Below, piece after piece: positions 25,139-32,288 of a DNA stretch of 64,000 nucleotides. The stretch lies in the NCBI RefSeq assembly GCF_024198255.1, contig NZ_JAJVKW010000013.1, forward strand, positions 186,001 through 250,000, written 5' to 3'. This DNA comes from Myxococcus guangdongensis (GTDB lineage Bacteria; Myxococcota; Myxococcia; Myxococcales; Myxococcaceae). The notes beneath the pieces were generated by a model. It was not told where the DNA came from and made no database searches. It saw only the letters and a program-made list of their open reading frames with translations. Within the stretch, counting starts at the first letter, position 1. Each line of letters opens with the position of its first letter. Position numbers and translations under genes: made by a program.

Positions 25139-25186
25139 GAGGACACGCGGGCGTGCTGGAGGTGGCTCATCCGGGTGACTTCTGTA

Positions 25187-25792
25187 TCAGAGGTCCAGTC
25201 CCGCGTTCCCCGTCAGCTTGTTCGGCGCGAGCTTCACATCCGTCCCGTTGAAGATGAAGAGGGGGAGCCCGATGGCCAGCAGCGCGCCGCCACCAATCAG
25301 CGAGCCCATGCCCACCTTGCGCAGGGTGTTGTCCTTCGGAAGGGCGGAATCGGAGGGCTCCGCGCCGTCGATGGCCATCACCACTCCACCCACCACCGCC
25401 AGGGAGACGCCGAAGAGGGTGGCGAGCCAGCCAGTGGCTCGCAGTCCGGCGCTGCCCGGGTCGACCTTCAGGGACACATCCCGCCCCTGGTCCAACAGCG
25501 TGAAGCGTCGTGAGGGCGTGACCCCAGACCCCGCGATGAAGAAGTCCGTCGTCGGGTCGCGAAGGGTGACGTCACAGGGCATCGTGCACTCGCGCTGATA
25601 GTTGACGATGCCCACGGTGCCCACGCCGTCCGTGGTGGCGACGGTGCCGAACCCCTCGCTCGTGACGCGGAAGAGGCTGACTTCGGGGGCGTCCGTCTCG
25701 ATGCGCACCCGCACGGTCTCATCACGGGGCGAAGGCGGTGATTGGGCAAGCGACGTGGGCGCGACGAGACTCAGGGCAAGCAGCAGGCTCAA
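25187..25792 (-). CDS. Exported/membrane protein of unknown function
   Basis: 201 residues from a TTG start with GGAGG correctly spaced. A cleavable signal (after LAQ) is followed by a beta-rich domain ('VRVRIETDAPEVSLFRV') resembling PEGA-type envelope domains, then two C-terminal hydrophobic helices (about 128-148 and 165-185). Two Cys ('RECTMPCD') could pair. It lies upstream of the exported protein at 24128 and in the same direction (48-base gap), so the two plus the sigma genes may form one envelope operon. Confidence 0.75.
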   Translation of the reverse strand: MSLLLALSLVAPTSLAQSPPSPRDETVRVRIETDAPEVSLFRVTSEGFGTVATTDGVGTVGIVNYQRECTMPCDVTLRDPTTDFFIAGSGVTPSRRFTLLDQGRDVSLKVDPGSAGLRATGWLATLFGVSLAVVGGVVMAIDGAEPSDSALPKDNTLRKVGMGSLIGGGALLAIGLPLFIFNGTDVKLAPNKLTGNAGLDL

Positions 25793-26127
25793 GGTGTTCC
25801 TCCAGACGACATGGGCAACGTCACCCCATGAATGGAGGCAGGCACCCGGGATTTTGAAAGGCTTTTCTCCGGCGACCGGCTTTCATGCATCCAGGCCTTC
25901 CTTCATTGCCAGCGGACGGGGGTCGGAACAATGGGTGGCCATGAGCCACTCGGAGCAGACGCCACGGGAGGCCGAGGGGGACGACGCCTCGACCATGAAT
26001 GGACGGGCGCGAGCTGCGCGACGCGATGGACGCCCCCGAAGCCCGTTCCCTTGACAAACGGGGGACCCCTCCGTATTCAACACGAACACAAAACGGTGGG
26101 GCACCCCACTTCCAAGGAGCGCAGCCG
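25793..26127. other. 335-base divergent intergenic region
   Basis: Between the TTG-start membrane gene and the NmrA gene. It contains the promoter candidate at 26051-26079 and a GGGGACCCC palindrome inside it; otherwise I see no coding-like frame. Confidence 0.5.
26051..26079 (+). promoter_or_regulatory. Sigma-70-like promoter for the NmrA gene, with palindrome in spacer
   Basis: TTGACA (26051-26056) is a perfect -35, followed after exactly 17 bases by TATTCA (26074-26079), a partial -10. The spacer contains the 9-base palindrome GGGGACCCC (26061-26069), a possible repressor site. The gene's AAGGAG and ATG lie about 40-50 bases downstream. Confidence 0.55.
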
Positions 26128-27063
26128 ATGCGTCGTCACCCGACTGTCCTCGTCACCGCCGCCACGGGGCGACAGGGCGGAGCCACGGCGCGAGCGCTGC
26201 TGGCGGAAGGCAGCACCTCGGTGCGCGTCCTGGTCCGCGATCCGGAGGCCCCCAATGCCCGGGCCCTCGCGGCGGCAGGGGCCGAAATCGCGGTGGGAGA
26301 CCTGGACGACCTCCCGTCACTGCGCGCCGCCTGCGCGGGGACCCGAGCGGTCTTCTCCATGCAGTCCCCCATCGTCTCCGCGACGGGCGTCGACTTCAGC
26401 AAGGAGGTCCAGCAGGGCAAGAACCTCATCGAGGCCGCGCTGGCCGAGGGCGTCGAGACCTTCGTGCACACCGCGACGTCCGGCGTCGGGGACCACCGCC
26501 ACATCGAGGGTTGGGCGGAGGGCCGCTGGAAGGAGCACGAGGTGTACTGGGAGAACAAGCTCGCCACCTGCGAGCGCGTCCGGGGCGCCGGCTTCAAGCA
26601 CTGGACGCTCATCCTGCCCGCCACCTTCATGGACCACGCCATGCTGGACACCTCCGCCTTCGTCGATGGGCACCGGTGGGTGACGGTGCTCGAGGCGGAC
26701 CGGCCCATCCCCTGGATTGCCCCGGAGGACGTGGGGAACGCGTCCGCGGCGGCGCTCCTGAATCCCACGCGGTTCCATGGCGTCACGCTGCAGCTCGCGG
26801 GCGACGTGCTCACGCCCCGACAGCTGGCCGAGGTCCTCTCCCGCGTCGATGGGAAGACATACACCGTCCAGTCCAGCAGCATCGAGCAGGCCATCGCCGC
26901 GGGCCTGCATCCCGGCGTGGCGAGAGGGCTGACCTACATGAACGTCGCCCCGGTGCTCGCCCGACCCGAGCTCGCGCAAGCCCTCGGGCTCACGCTCATG
27001 CGCTTCGAGCCCTGGTTGCGTCAGCGCCGTGTCGAGGCAGCGACACACGTTGCGGGCCCTTGA
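26128..27063 (+). CDS. NmrA-family NAD(P)-binding protein
   Basis: 311 residues. An atypical short-chain dehydrogenase/NmrA sensor: the dinucleotide motif reads TAATGRQGG, followed by 'VRVLVRDPEAPNA' and 'VGDLDDLPSLRAAC' as in NmrA and HSCARG. The usual Tyr-x-x-x-Lys of active SDRs is not evident; 'YWENKLATCERV' is the corresponding helix. Such proteins sense NADP(H) redox state or reduce quinones. ATG 26128 has AAGGAG at 8 bases. Confidence 0.85.
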   Translation: MRRHPTVLVTAATGRQGGATARALLAEGSTSVRVLVRDPEAPNARALAAAGAEIAVGDLDDLPSLRAACAGTRAVFSMQSPIVSATGVDFSKEVQQGKNLIEAALAEGVETFVHTATSGVGDHRHIEGWAEGRWKEHEVYWENKLATCERVRGAGFKHWTLILPATFMDHAMLDTSAFVDGHRWVTVLEADRPIPWIAPEDVGNASAAALLNPTRFHGVTLQLAGDVLTPRQLAEVLSRVDGKTYTVQSSSIEQAIAAGLHPGVARGLTYMNVAPVLARPELAQALGLTLMRFEPWLRQRRVEAATHVAGP

Positions 27064-27100
27064 CGGCAGCACTCCCCCGCGGCGGGTAGAATCACTCGCC

Positions 27101-27685
27101 ATGTGGCGACATGCGGGGTGGCTCGTCGTGGTGGGTGCGTGTGCTCTGCTCGCGTGCGAGACGCAGCCGTGCGTGAAGAAAGAGGAGAACTTGCCTCCGG
27201 AGTACCTGAGCGGGGACGCGTCCGTCGTCTTCACGTGTGGAGGGACTCCCGAAAACCACACGACGCTCGAGCCGCTCGAGGGCGTCAGCCTCCACTTCTC
27301 CGACACCATGAACGTGGCCTGGAGCTACAACCACAGACGGTTCCTCCCCAACGGCATCAGCCTCCAGATTCCCATGGGCTTGCGCGACGGCACCTACGAG
27401 CTCGGGACCGCTGGTATCGCCCTGTCGATACGGACCGACTTCGGAGAGGCCGCCTCCGCCGGCACGGTCACCTTCACCCGGGACCGCGACTCGCCCCTAT
27501 TCAATGACCGGGCCCCCGAGGATGGCGTGTACCTCACCCACGCCGAGGTCACGCTGGAGGCGAGCGGAATCATGCCTCCCGCCTATTACTGTCCCGAGCC
27601 CGCGACCTTCCAGCTGGCGCCCGTCACCGTCCGACTGACGAAGCGCGTGGTCATCGGTCAGTGCGACGTCCCTTTCAATGACTGA
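27101..27685 (+). CDS. Lipoprotein of unknown function
   Basis: 194 residues. Signal peptide with lipobox-like LLAC (Cys19), followed by a beta-rich mature domain with few Cys and no recognised motif. It begins 37 bases after the NmrA stop, so it may share that transcript. It ends before a strong bidirectional hairpin at 27801-27844. Confidence 0.75.
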   Translation: MWRHAGWLVVVGACALLACETQPCVKKEENLPPEYLSGDASVVFTCGGTPENHTTLEPLEGVSLHFSDTMNVAWSYNHRRFLPNGISLQIPMGLRDGTYELGTAGIALSIRTDFGEAASAGTVTFTRDRDSPLFNDRAPEDGVYLTHAEVTLEASGIMPPAYYCPEPATFQLAPVTVRLTKRVVIGQCDVPFND

Positions 27686-27800
27686 CGTGCACGCGGTCCT
27701 GGGTCCACGGCAACGTCCCCTTGCTGGAGCTCGCATCCACGGAGGTCGTCTCGGAGCCTGGCCCCTGCGACGACCGGCGTCGACGCCCTCGACGACGCGT

Positions 27801-27844
27801 GGGGCGTGAGCGACGGGAATTGACCCCGTCCCCGCTCACGCCCC
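27801..27844. terminator. Strong bidirectional stem-loop between convergent genes
   Basis: GGGGCGTGAGCG (27801-27812) pairs perfectly with CGCTCACGCCCC (27833-27844), and ACGGG/CCCGT extend the stem inward. It sits seven bases from the SDR stop codon and also downstream of the lipoprotein gene, so it can terminate from both sides. Confidence 0.8.
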
Positions 27845-27851
27845 GGCGTCT

Positions 27852-28592
27852 TCAGTACGGGCTCGCGGTGGGGCGGATGATGATTTCGCTGACGTCCACG
27901 TCCGCCGGCTGGCTGATGGCGTAGGCGATGGAGCGGGCGACGGCGTCGGCGGGGATCGCCACCTTGCGGAACTCGCGCATCACGTCGCGCGCGTTGGAGT
28001 CGCTGATGCTCTCCGCCAGCTCGGACGTGGTGACCCCCGGCGAGATGACCGTCACGCGAATGTCCCCGCCCACCTCCTGGCGCAGCCCCTCGGAGATGGC
28101 CAGCACCGCGAACTTCGTGGCGCAGTACACCGCCGCCGTCGGGCTCACCGCGTGCCCTCCGATGGACGACACGTTGATGACCTGCCCCGCCTTCTGCCGC
28201 TTCATCACCGGCAGCGCCGCGGCGATGCCATGCAGCACGCCCCGGATGTTCACGTCGATCATCCGGTCCCACTCGTCCACCTTCAGCATCTCCAGCAGCG
28301 ACAGCGGCATCACCCCCGCGTTGTTGATGAGCACGTCCAGCCGCCCGAACTCCTCCACCGTGAAGCGCACGAAGCCCTCCACGTCCTCGCGCTTCGTCAC
28401 GTCCAACGCGCGCACCCGCGCCTCGCCGCCCGCCGCCTTCAGCTCCGCGGCCAGCACCTCCAGCCGCTCCTTGCGGCGCGCGCCCAGCACCACCTTCGCG
28501 CCCTGCTGGGCAAGCAGGCGGGCCGCCGCCTCGCCGATTCCACTGCTCGCTCCGGTGATGGCCACCACCTTGCCCTGGATGTTCGTCGTCAT
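27852..28592 (-). CDS. Short-chain dehydrogenase/reductase (classical)
   Basis: 246 residues. NAD(P) motif GASSGIG at the N-terminus, 'VLINNAGV', catalytic Ser in 'VSSIGG' and YxxxK in 'YCATKFA'. 'ARRKERL' after strand 2 suggests NADP preference. ATG 28592 places GAGGG at proper distance; ATG 28598 is too close to it. It is transcribed away from an AraC_N regulator gene 138 bases off, a common pair in which the regulator controls the reductase. Substrate unknown. Confidence 0.9.
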   Translation of the reverse strand: MTTNIQGKVVAITGASSGIGEAAARLLAQQGAKVVLGARRKERLEVLAAELKAAGGEARVRALDVTKREDVEGFVRFTVEEFGRLDVLINNAGVMPLSLLEMLKVDEWDRMIDVNIRGVLHGIAAALPVMKRQKAGQVINVSSIGGHAVSPTAAVYCATKFAVLAISEGLRQEVGGDIRVTVISPGVTTSELAESISDSNARDVMREFRKVAIPADAVARSIAYAISQPADVDVSEIIIRPTASPY

Positions 28593-28730
28593 GTGCATGT
28601 CCCTCGAGTGATTGCCCGGCGCCTGGAGGGAACCGGGGACACACACACCTTCTCAACGGAGGGCCTGGAGGCGTTATCCGGATGCTCGCCGGCTCTTGCC
28701 TAATCCTGCACGGGACGTTTGACTGCCCCC

Positions 28731-29660
28731 ATGAAGCGCGCCCCTCCTCCAGCGCCCGCCCCGAATCCCAGCCTGGCCGCGCTGGCGACGCTCCTCGAGC
28801 GCCACACGCCCACGGACGGCATCCACGCCACCGCCATCCCCCGGCTCTCGCTCATCCGCGCCTCCGAGCCCACCCCGGAGCTCCACGCGCTGCAGGCCGC
28901 CGCGCTGTGCATCGTCGCGCAGGGCCGCAAGCAGGTGCTGCTCGGTGACGACGTGTATGTCTATGGGACGGACCAGTGCCTGGTCGCCTCCATGGACCTC
29001 CACGTCACCGGACAGGTCATCGAGGCGACGCCGGACAAGCCCTACCTCTGCTTCCGGTTGGACCTGGAGCCCGGCCAGCTGAGCAGCCTGATGATGGAGG
29101 CGGCGCTGGACGCGCCCGAGGACCGCGGCGTGGCCCGGGGGCTCGCGCTGGGCCCGGTGGGGACGCCGCTGTTGGACGCGACATCGCGGCTGGTGCGGCT
29201 CCTGGAGACCCCGCGCGACATCCCCGTGCTCGCGCCGCTCATCACCCGGGAGATTCTCTACCGCCTGTTGTCCGGGGAGAACACCGCGAGGCTGCGGCGC
29301 ATCGCCCTGGGCGACAGCCGCCTGGACGCCATCGCCCGCGCCATCCACTGGCTCAAGGCGCACTACGCGGCGCCCCTGCGAATCGAAGACCTGGCGCGCA
29401 CCGTCCACATGAGCCCGTCCGCGCTCCACCACCACTTCAAGTCCGTGACGGCGATGAGCCCCCTGCAGTACCAGAAGCAGCTGCGCCTGCAGGAGGCCCG
29501 TCGCCTGATGCTCTCCGAAGCCCTGGACGCGGCGATGGCCGGGCACTCCGTGGGCTACGAGAGCCCGTCCCAGTTCAGCCGCGAGTACAGCCGGATGTTC
29601 GGCGCGCCTCCGTCGCGGGACATCGCACGGCTCCGCGAGTCGCTCGGAGCCGTGCAATGA
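28731..29660 (+). CDS. AraC-family regulator with AraC_N domain
   Basis: 309 residues. The N-terminal domain (PF06719-like) has 'CIVAQGRKQVLLGDDVYVYG' and 'YLVASMDL'-type cupin strands. The C-terminal domain has the first HTH ('IEDLARTVHMSPSALHHHFK') and the second ('AMAGHSVGYESPSQFSREYSRMFG'). ATG 28731 is preferred over TTG 28719. Divergent from the SDR, its probable target. Inducer unknown. Confidence 0.9.
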   Translation: MKRAPPPAPAPNPSLAALATLLERHTPTDGIHATAIPRLSLIRASEPTPELHALQAAALCIVAQGRKQVLLGDDVYVYGTDQCLVASMDLHVTGQVIEATPDKPYLCFRLDLEPGQLSSLMMEAALDAPEDRGVARGLALGPVGTPLLDATSRLVRLLETPRDIPVLAPLITREILYRLLSGENTARLRRIALGDSRLDAIARAIHWLKAHYAAPLRIEDLARTVHMSPSALHHHFKSVTAMSPLQYQKQLRLQEARRLMLSEALDAAMAGHSVGYESPSQFSREYSRMFGAPPSRDIARLRESLGAVQ

Positions 29661-29865
29661 CCCCGTCCGCAAGGCGGGCTCCTGACAGGTGATGTCCGGC
29701 AGGCCCTGCCCTGGTAGGCGCCCTGGGACGTCCACAAGGACGGAGAATCATGCGGTTGGCGGCGCGGGGTGCGGGCACCGCCAGGAGGGCCCCACGAGCA
29801 GGGCCCCGAGCTTCATCGAGGGCGTCGTCTTCACCGAGCACCGGCTTGCGACGTCCTGCCGGACC

Positions 29866-30819
29866 TCAGTCGGCGCCCGGCAACAGCACAGGCGCGGAGA
29901 AGAACAGCAGGCCACGGCTCAACATGGGCAGCCAGGCGCCGTAGTGGTCCTCGCCAGGGAACTCCAACAACCGCACCTCCAGGCCGCCGCCCAGGGCGGA
30001 GAGCTCGCCCGACAGCTCTCGGGTGTTGTCGACCATCCGCCGCTCGACGGCGAGCATGCCCCGCTCGCCCTGGCTCTTGCGAGGCGTCTGCTCGAGCCCG
30101 CCCACCGTGAGCAGCACCCGCGCCTTCACCGGCGTCGCCGCGTGCTGCTCGACGAAGGCCCGCTTCTCGGTGAGCACGTAGCGCCCGTTCCACCAGAGGG
30201 ACGGGCTGCCGGCGATGAACGCCTCGAACGAGGCGGGCCGCGTGAGCAGCGCGTGCACCACCAGGAGCCCGCCATAGGAGTGCCCCATCAGCGCCGTGCG
30301 CGACGTGTCCAGCGACAGGCGCGCCGCGAGCGCGGGCTCGAGCTCCTTCTTCACGAAGTCCAGGAAGCGGTCCGCCCCGCCCTGCTTCTTCGAGAACCGG
30401 TCCCCCGTGTTCGACAGGTCCGGGGCCGGCGGCGTGTAGTCCTCGCCACGCGCCTGTTCGCTCGACGCCGCGTCGCCCGGGTAGCCCAACCCGACGATGA
30501 TGGGCGGCGCGGCCGGCACCCCGAAGCCCTTCGCGAGCCTCGGGAGCGCACGCGACAGCCGCTCCAGCGTGGGGAAGTGCGAGCCCCCATCCAGCAGGTA
30601 GATGACGGGGTGGCCCTCCGCGGGCGCGGGCCCCTCCGGGATGGCCACGAACATCCGGTGGGTCCGCCCGGTGTGCGTGGACGCCAGGTCGAACTGGAAC
30701 GCGCCCGGCAACGTCACGGGCGCCCAGTCCACCCGGACCATCGAATCGGCGCGGGGCGTGGGCCCCGAGGAGCAGCTGGCGGTCAAGAGGCCCGCCGCGA
30801 GGAACAAGGGGATGCGCAT
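29866..30819 (-). CDS. Putative esterase lipoprotein (IroE/Fes-like, PF00756 type)
   Basis: 317 residues. Signal ending TASC (lipobox-like, Cys16). 'VIYLLDGGSHFPT' is the D-family oxyanion strand, nucleophile elbow MGHSYGG, and 'GEDHYGAW' provides the late Asp/His. This family includes siderophore esterases that open catecholate siderophores to release iron, and the neighbouring receptor pair makes that the best guess here. A hairpin at 30885-30915 separates it from the DUF4374-like gene, so it may be read mainly by its own promoter. Substrate unproven. Confidence 0.82.
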   Translation of the reverse strand: MRIPLFLAAGLLTASCSSGPTPRADSMVRVDWAPVTLPGAFQFDLASTHTGRTHRMFVAIPEGPAPAEGHPVIYLLDGGSHFPTLERLSRALPRLAKGFGVPAAPPIIVGLGYPGDAASSEQARGEDYTPPAPDLSNTGDRFSKKQGGADRFLDFVKKELEPALAARLSLDTSRTALMGHSYGGLLVVHALLTRPASFEAFIAGSPSLWWNGRYVLTEKRAFVEQHAATPVKARVLLTVGGLEQTPRKSQGERGMLAVERRMVDNTRELSGELSALGGGLEVRLLEFPGEDHYGAWLPMLSRGLLFFSAPVLLPGAD

Positions 30820-30884
30820 CAGGTGAACCCGTCCATTCCAGGAGAAAACGCGGGGACGCCGCCATCGCCGCCCCGATGAAACAG

Positions 30885-30915
30885 AAGGCCCCCGCCAGGA
30901 CATGGCGGAGGCCTT
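30885..30915 (-). terminator. Stem-loop after the DUF4374-like gene
   Basis: AAGGCC and CCGCCA pair with TGGCGG and GGCCTT with a single C/A mismatch, giving a 12-bp stem and 5-base loop, 19 bases past the stop at 30934. On the minus strand it is followed by CTGTTTC. Good intrinsic terminator candidate for the receptor operon. Confidence 0.7.
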
Positions 30916-30933
30916 GGACGACGGATGCGAGGC

Positions 30934-32241
30934 TTAGCGGATGCGCAGCAGGCCGCGCACCTGGCCCTCGACCACCGTCTTCGCGTCACCCAGGCCCGTC
31001 TGCGGGGTCATGATGCGGAAGCGCGTCTGGGCGTTGTCGTTGATGAACTCGGGCAGCACCAGGAACTCGCCCGGGTTCTGGGGAATGGTGCGGCCGTTGG
31101 TGGGCACCAGGTCGTCGCGCACGACGGCCGTGGCCGTCGGAGCATCGCCGAGCGTCACCTCCCACAGGCTCCACCAGGCGCCCGTGGCCGCATGGCTCCC
31201 GTGGAAGGTCCGGCCACCCGCCACCGCGGAATCCAACGCGGCCTGCGCGGCCGTCTTGTTCATCACCCGCACGTAACCCTTGCCGGGCGCGCCGGGCAGC
31301 AGCATGGACGCGATGTCTCCGTCCGTGCCGGGGGAGACGAAGGCGTCGAGCGTGGTGAACCAGTCGTCGAACGCGCCCGTCGCGGGGTCGAAGCGAATCA
31401 TGCACGGCGGCGCGGTCGTCGTGGGCGACACGAAGTGCGCGCCGGCGCCGAGCGACTCGGTGGCGTAGTAGATCTTCCCGTCCGTGTGCTTGACGCCGTC
31501 GCGCGCCCAGCCGCAGCGCGTGTCCGTCTTGACGGTGACGTCGTCGGTCTGCGTATTCACGATGACCAACGCCGTCTTCGCCGGAATCGTCTTCACGTCG
31601 CTCGAGTGCCAGCCACCGGCGATGATGACGTCATTGCCCGCGGTGACGGCCAGGCTCTGCGAATAGCGGAACGTGAACTCGCCGTCCTTGAGCTGCGACG
31701 TCAGGTCCTTGGAGCCGATGAGGGCCAGGTCCTTCGGGTTCCAGATGACCAGCTTGTAGTTCACGTGGTCGAAGTAATAGGCCTTCGACTCGCTGACGAA
31801 GTAGTGCTGGGACTGGTAGCCGTTGGTCGCCTTGACCTCCCGGCTGGCGAACGACAGCGCGGCCTCCGGCACGAGCTTCCCGGAGGCGTCGAGCGCGTAG
31901 GGCGTCATCGTCGGCTGGGCGGAGCTGCTCACGAAGAGCTTCCCGGCGCCCGGGAAGCCCGCGACGATGTACGCGTCCGCGGGCAGCTCGATGGCGTTGG
32001 CGATACCGACAGTCTTGGACTCCTGGATGTCGTCCACCGTCACCAGGTAGCTCTGGGTGTTGCCACCGGCGATGGGCACCTGGGTGATGAGCGCATAGAG
32101 CGGGTCCGGCGTCCCCGCATCCGGCGTCCCCGCGTCGGGGTCCGTCGGATTGCCAGCATCCGGCGTCGGCGTCGGGTCATCCGAATCCGAGCAGGCGGTG
32201 GCGAACAGGGCGAGAGCGAGCAGTGCGGACTTCAGCTTCAT
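30934..32241 (-). CDS. DUF4374-like (MxcI-type) beta-propeller lipoprotein
   Basis: 435 residues. Signal with lipobox ATAC (Cys17), a 'PDAGTPDAG' linker, then propeller-like repeats ('YLVTVDDIQESKTVG', 'KLFVSSSAQPTMTPYALD'). Proteins of this kind sit beside TonB-dependent receptors; in myxobacteria the myxochelin locus carries a comparable mxcH/mxcI arrangement (from memory). It starts 47 bases after the receptor stop and is probably co-transcribed. Likely role: outer-membrane accessory of siderophore uptake. ATG 32241 has AAAGGA at 6 bases. Confidence 0.75.
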   Translation of the reverse strand: MKLKSALLALALFATACSDSDDPTPTPDAGNPTDPDAGTPDAGTPDPLYALITQVPIAGGNTQSYLVTVDDIQESKTVGIANAIELPADAYIVAGFPGAGKLFVSSSAQPTMTPYALDASGKLVPEAALSFASREVKATNGYQSQHYFVSESKAYYFDHVNYKLVIWNPKDLALIGSKDLTSQLKDGEFTFRYSQSLAVTAGNDVIIAGGWHSSDVKTIPAKTALVIVNTQTDDVTVKTDTRCGWARDGVKHTDGKIYYATESLGAGAHFVSPTTTAPPCMIRFDPATGAFDDWFTTLDAFVSPGTDGDIASMLLPGAPGKGYVRVMNKTAAQAALDSAVAGGRTFHGSHAATGAWWSLWEVTLGDAPTATAVVRDDLVPTNGRTIPQNPGEFLVLPEFINDNAQTRFRIMTPQTGLGDAKTVVEGQVRGLLRIR

Positions 32242-32288
32242 CGGGATTCCTTTGGGCGATGACTTCCTGACAGGGGACTCGAAGCGAC

